Below the pieces are notes generated by a model. It made no database searches, had not been told where the DNA came from, and worked only from the letters and a program-made list of their open reading frames with translations. From NCBI GenBank assembly GCA_015521095.1, contig WAOU01000024.1, positions 1 through 16,867 of the forward strand: a stretch of 16,867 bases of DNA, written 5' to 3'. Each line of letters opens with the position of its first letter. The stretch's first letter is position 1. Source of the DNA: Desulfurococcales archaeon (GTDB taxonomy: Archaea > Thermoproteota > Thermoprotei_A > Sulfolobales > Acidilobaceae). Made by a program: the position numbers and the translations under genes. Below, one piece after another: positions 14,068-16,867 of the stretch.

Positions 14068-15630
14068 TTGACTAGTAGTAAGTACGAGACAATAACATGG
14101 AATAAACCGAAGCTAGTAATTCAAAGACTAGGACCGCTAAGAGATACAAATTTAGAAATAAGTAACCTTACGCTTCTCACGGGTCCTCCTGCACAAGGAA
14201 AAACCCTTATACTGAATGCTTTATTTAGCGATCTACTGCCTGCCGATCCTAATTCAGTTGCTGCATGTCTGTTTAGGAGTACTTCATATAGTAGTTCGAC
14301 TTTACAAGTTGCGGAGGCTCTAGTCAAGGAACGCATTATTGAAGTTATATTAAGAGACCTCAGACTAGAGAATAATATGCTCTATATAGGAGAATTCTCA
14401 ATATGTATAGATATAAATCGGGGAAAGGAAAAGATAGATAAATGTCTATTAGACTGGATAATCCCGTCAGATTCTGAATTCAGCCTCAACTTACCTAAAA
14501 TTAAGAGAAAGTTATCAGATGTAATAAGCGAGAGTATAAGAACTATACTCATTAATGCTGGAATTAAAGATGATAAAGGAGAGAGATTTTGTTTTGGAAA
14601 GGAAAACGTGTTGGTAGACGTAAGTGCGCTGACTCCTAGCGATTATAATGGTATAGTGAAGATAGTGGATATTTTTGAAACAGAAGAAAACGATGCGTTA
14701 ACAGGGTATTTATCGTGGATACTTGCCTCATTATTGTTATCTAAACATAAGGAAGGAATCATAAAATGTAATCGGATAAAGGAGATCTATGATATTGTTA
14801 TGAAGATATCTAATGAAGGAAGAATGGTTTATGAACACTATAGTAGGTACAGGCCTGTTTACATTTGGATGGGAAGAGGGCTAATCACTTATACAGTTAC
14901 AGAACCAGTAATAGGAGATCTAGCACGCGGCTTAAGCATAAGTGGAATGGGACTAAGCGCATTCCTACCTGCTACTAACTTAATACAGTCTATATATGAA
15001 GGACTAAGAATACTGGGCACTCCCGAAGCGCCTAAAGAACTAGGAGCGTTATTCAAGCTAGCCGAGCCCCTGCTTATATACAAGCTTACCAAAGGCAAAG
15101 ATAGACTATACCTAGACATAGGAGGAAAGGCTATACCATTCCGGTTGGCACACGGTAGCGCCGTATCAGTAACAGGACTAATACTTGCTTCAGCTCCATT
15201 AATAAGACGAAAATCAGGGTATCTGCTAATAGACGAGGTCGAGCATTTATTGCATCCGTCAGGACAGGCGATTATTGCATTAATATTATTAGCATTATCG
15301 GGACTAGGGATCAAAGTGATAGCTACTACACATAGCCCGATTGTGGTTACAGTAATATCGAAAATAATGAGTACTAAAAACCGAGAGGAGGCCATATTAT
15401 TTGCAAGAAACCTGTATAAAGAGCTAGGCTACAAGCCTCCAGACAGAGACGTGTTAGAGCTTATAGCTGAAGGCGTAGAAAAAGAAAAGCCAGCTATATA
15501 CATTGTTGAAAATGGAGGAATCAAAGTAGCAGAAGATCCCCTGAACTGGATGGAGCACCTAAGCGAGGCATGGCTAAGGATAGCGAACTGGGCAAGTAGT
15601 GATACTGAGGACTTAGAAAACTACGGGTAG
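14068..15630 (+). CDS. OLD-like ABC/AAA ATPase, first gene of a two-gene module
   Basis: This 520-residue ATPase has an SMC/ABC-type split head. Walker A GPPAQGKT is at 39-46 after two beta strands, a long helical insert covers about 60-360, LAHGSAVSVTG at 370-380 stands where the ABC signature should be, Walker B YLLIDEVEHLLHPSG is at 395-409, and the switch ATTHSP is near 429-434. The IDE.E..LHP pattern and TTHSP are typical of the OLD/AAA_15/AAA_21 ATPases found in defence systems. Unlike OLD nucleases there is no C-terminal Toprim domain; only about 85 residues follow. The start is TTG 14068, with GGTG 7 nt upstream and TATA-like TATAATTTAAAA at 13990-14001. The stop is 6 nt before the partner gene, indicating an operon. 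It probably senses DNA or a phage cue and controls the partner. Repair or chromosome maintenance is the alternative. Confidence 0.88.
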   Translation: MTSSKYETITWNKPKLVIQRLGPLRDTNLEISNLTLLTGPPAQGKTLILNALFSDLLPADPNSVAACLFRSTSYSSSTLQVAEALVKERIIEVILRDLRLENNMLYIGEFSICIDINRGKEKIDKCLLDWIIPSDSEFSLNLPKIKRKLSDVISESIRTILINAGIKDDKGERFCFGKENVLVDVSALTPSDYNGIVKIVDIFETEENDALTGYLSWILASLLLSKHKEGIIKCNRIKEIYDIVMKISNEGRMVYEHYSRYRPVYIWMGRGLITYTVTEPVIGDLARGLSISGMGLSAFLPATNLIQSIYEGLRILGTPEAPKELGALFKLAEPLLIYKLTKGKDRLYLDIGGKAIPFRLAHGSAVSVTGLILASAPLIRRKSGYLLIDEVEHLLHPSGQAIIALILLALSGLGIKVIATTHSPIVVTVISKIMSTKNREEAILFARNLYKELGYKPPDRDVLELIAEGVEKEKPAIYIVENGGIKVAEDPLNWMEHLSEAWLRIANWASSDTEDLENYG

Positions 15631-15636
15631 TGCGGC

Positions 15637-16233
15637 ATGAAATATACTAGCCCTTCTTTGATTTGTAAGTGCGACAAAAATAATGGATATTGTTATCCTG
15701 CATGTGAAGAATCAGGATGTTATATATTCTTTCCGGAAGACGCCATTCTATTTCTTAACATAGAGGATTTACTGAATAAATTTGGAGGATCAATTAGCAG
15801 TCTCTCGATTAATCTCAAAAAATATTCCAGATGCGATTGTATAGTAGGGTTTCTTAGCGATGAAATAGTAACAATTTATAGCATTGAGTTAAAAGGAAAA
15901 ATTCCTATCAATAATGATGTAAAGTCAAATCATAAAAACATACTTACAAGTTATGCAAGGAAGCTAGCTATGAAACACTTGGTCTGCATTAGTATGATTA
16001 TAAAAGTACTGGATATGCTCGGAATACATGCTAGTGTGAAGATTGGATGTTTAACATTATTTAAAAATTTGACAGGATACCTTGGTCTTCTTCCACAACT
16101 CGAGACAATGATAAAGAATGAAATTAAGAGCAATCTTCAAAAAGTGAAGGAAGATTTCGAACTAGATAGGATAATTAAATGTGTGAATTGGAGAACAGGT
16201 ATAATTAGTAGGTGTGGTGAACGGATTCATTAA
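15637..16233 (+). CDS. Cysteine-rich protein with PD-(D/E)XK-like motif, partner of the ATPase
   Basis: The family was not recognised. The 198 residues begin with a cysteine cluster (C10, C12, C19, C23, C28), which could bind zinc or an iron-sulfur centre. D67 in CDCIVGF, then a turn and strand ending IYSIELKGK with E84-x-K86, reproduce the spacing and strand order of a PD-(D/E)XK nuclease core (D-x16-E-x-K). A long helix (100-128) and a last basic part with C182 and C193 follow. The gene starts 6 nt after the ATPase stop, with no clear ribosome site of its own, so it is probably made by coupled translation. It is more AT-rich and lysine/isoleucine-rich than the flanking genes. A nuclease effector controlled by the ATPase is the favoured reading; a purely structural partner is possible. 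The nuclease call rests on motif spacing only. Confidence 0.8.
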   Translation: MKYTSPSLICKCDKNNGYCYPACEESGCYIFFPEDAILFLNIEDLLNKFGGSISSLSINLKKYSRCDCIVGFLSDEIVTIYSIELKGKIPINNDVKSNHKNILTSYARKLAMKHLVCISMIIKVLDMLGIHASVKIGCLTLFKNLTGYLGLLPQLETMIKNEIKSNLQKVKEDFELDRIIKCVNWRTGIISRCGERIH

Positions 16234-16289
16234 CTAGAATTAAAACAATAACGATCTAATAATTATCCCTTAGTGATTTTTCGAGAAGT

Positions 16290-16867
16290 ATGGGGACAAT
16301 AATGATAGGAATATTTAGAGAACATGACAGGCTAGGAAGGAGACTAGTGCTGATACTAAGAGGTCTGCCTTGTGCATATGGTAAATGCACGTTCTGCCCA
16401 TTCGCACTAGAGCAGACATTACATACTAGCCGGATACTAGAAGACAATAAGAGGATTATAGAAGAAGCAATTATCATAGCGGAGAAAGAAGGATATAGGA
16501 GGATTGCTGTATTCAATGGAGGAAGCTTTCATGAACTTCCTTATCAGGTAATAGAACAACTAAAGACTCTGGCAAAAAATAGGATATTCGAGATGGAGGA
16601 GAGAAGCGAGTACGTGACGTACGATTCTGTGACGGCACTGTACGACTACTATGGTCCCGAGAAGCTAATTATACGTGTGGGGTTCGAGGTCTACGATGAA
16701 GAGATAAGAGAGAAGAGACTGAGAAAAGGAATGCCTAACTCAGAACTCTACAGGGTCTCTAGGCTTAGAGAAACACTGAGATCAAATGGATACAATGTCG
16801 AGATATGGACATATCTATTATTCGGTATTGAACTCATACCTGAAGACAAGGTAGTAGAAAGCCTCTA
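16290..16867 (+). CDS. Radical SAM protein, Elp3/RaSEA-like, 3' end outside window
   Basis: The frame is open from ATG 16290 to the window end (192 residues). The radical SAM cluster motif is C28-x4-C33-x2-C36 (CAYGKCTFCPF), one residue longer in the first gap than the classical CxxxCxxC. Next come FNGGSFHE (the GGSF segment), an E-x-R patch in EMEERSEYVTYDS, and RVGFEVYDEEIREKRLRKGM. Together these resemble the TIGR01210/Elp3-like group that includes the archaeosine synthase radical SAM subunit RaSEA. That subgroup call is tentative. ATG 16302 (MIGIFREH), with GGGG 7-8 nt upstream, is an alternative start. A TATA-like TAATAATTAT lies at 16257-16266. If RaSEA-like, it would act with ArcS in archaeosine formation, linking to the deazaguanine transporter nearby. 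Confidence 0.8.
   Translation, partial: MGTIMIGIFREHDRLGRRLVLILRGLPCAYGKCTFCPFALEQTLHTSRILEDNKRIIEEAIIIAEKEGYRRIAVFNGGSFHELPYQVIEQLKTLAKNRIFEMEERSEYVTYDSVTALYDYYGPEKLIIRVGFEVYDEEIREKRLRKGMPNSELYRVSRLRETLRSNGYNVEIWTYLLFGIELIPEDKVVESL

Noticed and set aside
14889..15395. Minus-strand open frame of 168 codons
   Set aside because: Antisense to the catalytic half of the ATPase; no signal or motif of its own.
14068..15630. Complete OLD-family nuclease
   Set aside because: No C-terminal Toprim segment (no E plus DxD region) after the ATPase motifs; only about 85 residues remain.
1..16867. CRISPR array, insertion sequence, tRNA or rRNA gene
   Set aside because: No regularly spaced repeats, transposase motif, terminal repeats or cloverleaf pattern found on reading both strands.

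Overview
The window looks like a piece of a hyperthermophilic crenarchaeal chromosome, most likely Desulfurococcales-like. The grounds are a stand-alone threonyl-tRNA editing protein, a ParB-fold serine kinase beside an O-phosphoserine sulfhydrylase, a tungsten aldehyde:ferredoxin oxidoreductase, AGA/AGG and ATA-rich codon use, GTG and TTG starts behind GGTG-type ribosome sites, and AT-rich TATA boxes. The exact lineage is inference.

Layout. 1-2615 (+): the end of a Kef/CPA2-type cation/proton antiporter, a small polytopic membrane protein, and ThrRS-ed. 2566-3080 (-): two overlapping genes for tiny zinc-ribbon proteins, converging on ThrRS-ed. 3257-7786 (-): a tight, AT-rich four-gene operon encoding a secreted protein, a second signal-bearing extracytoplasmic protein, an FtsX/MacB-type permease and its ABC ATPase. 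7852-9705 (-): an AOR-family tungstoenzyme that lacks one of the four usual cluster cysteines. 9706-10017: a gap holding promoters and a possible structured RNA. 10051-11841 (+): a cysteine-synthesis pair, a serine kinase-like ParB-fold gene with no canonical start codon in its frame, then O-phosphoserine sulfhydrylase with a lysine-rich tail. 11842-13031: an ASCH-domain protein (+) converging on a small CxxC protein (-). 13112-13950 (+): a YhhQ/VUT-type 7-deazaguanine precursor transporter behind a foldable leader of about 100 nt. 14068-16233 (+): a two-gene module of an OLD-like ABC/AAA ATPase and a cysteine-rich protein with a PD-(D/E)XK-like motif. 16290-end (+): a radical SAM protein, cut by the window edge.

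How the genes work together. Serine kinase and OPSS form a direct route from serine via O-phosphoserine to cysteine. ThrRS-ed proofreads Ser-tRNA(Thr) for a separate catalytic ThrRS. The four-gene ABC operon looks like an exporter or envelope-remodelling machine with two of its own exported partners. The best candidates for something undescribed are the ATPase-nuclease-like pair (a possible defence system), the leader of the deazaguanine transporter (a possible riboswitch-like element or coupled uORF), and the ABC/secreted-protein operon. All functions are read from sequence; no database search was run.
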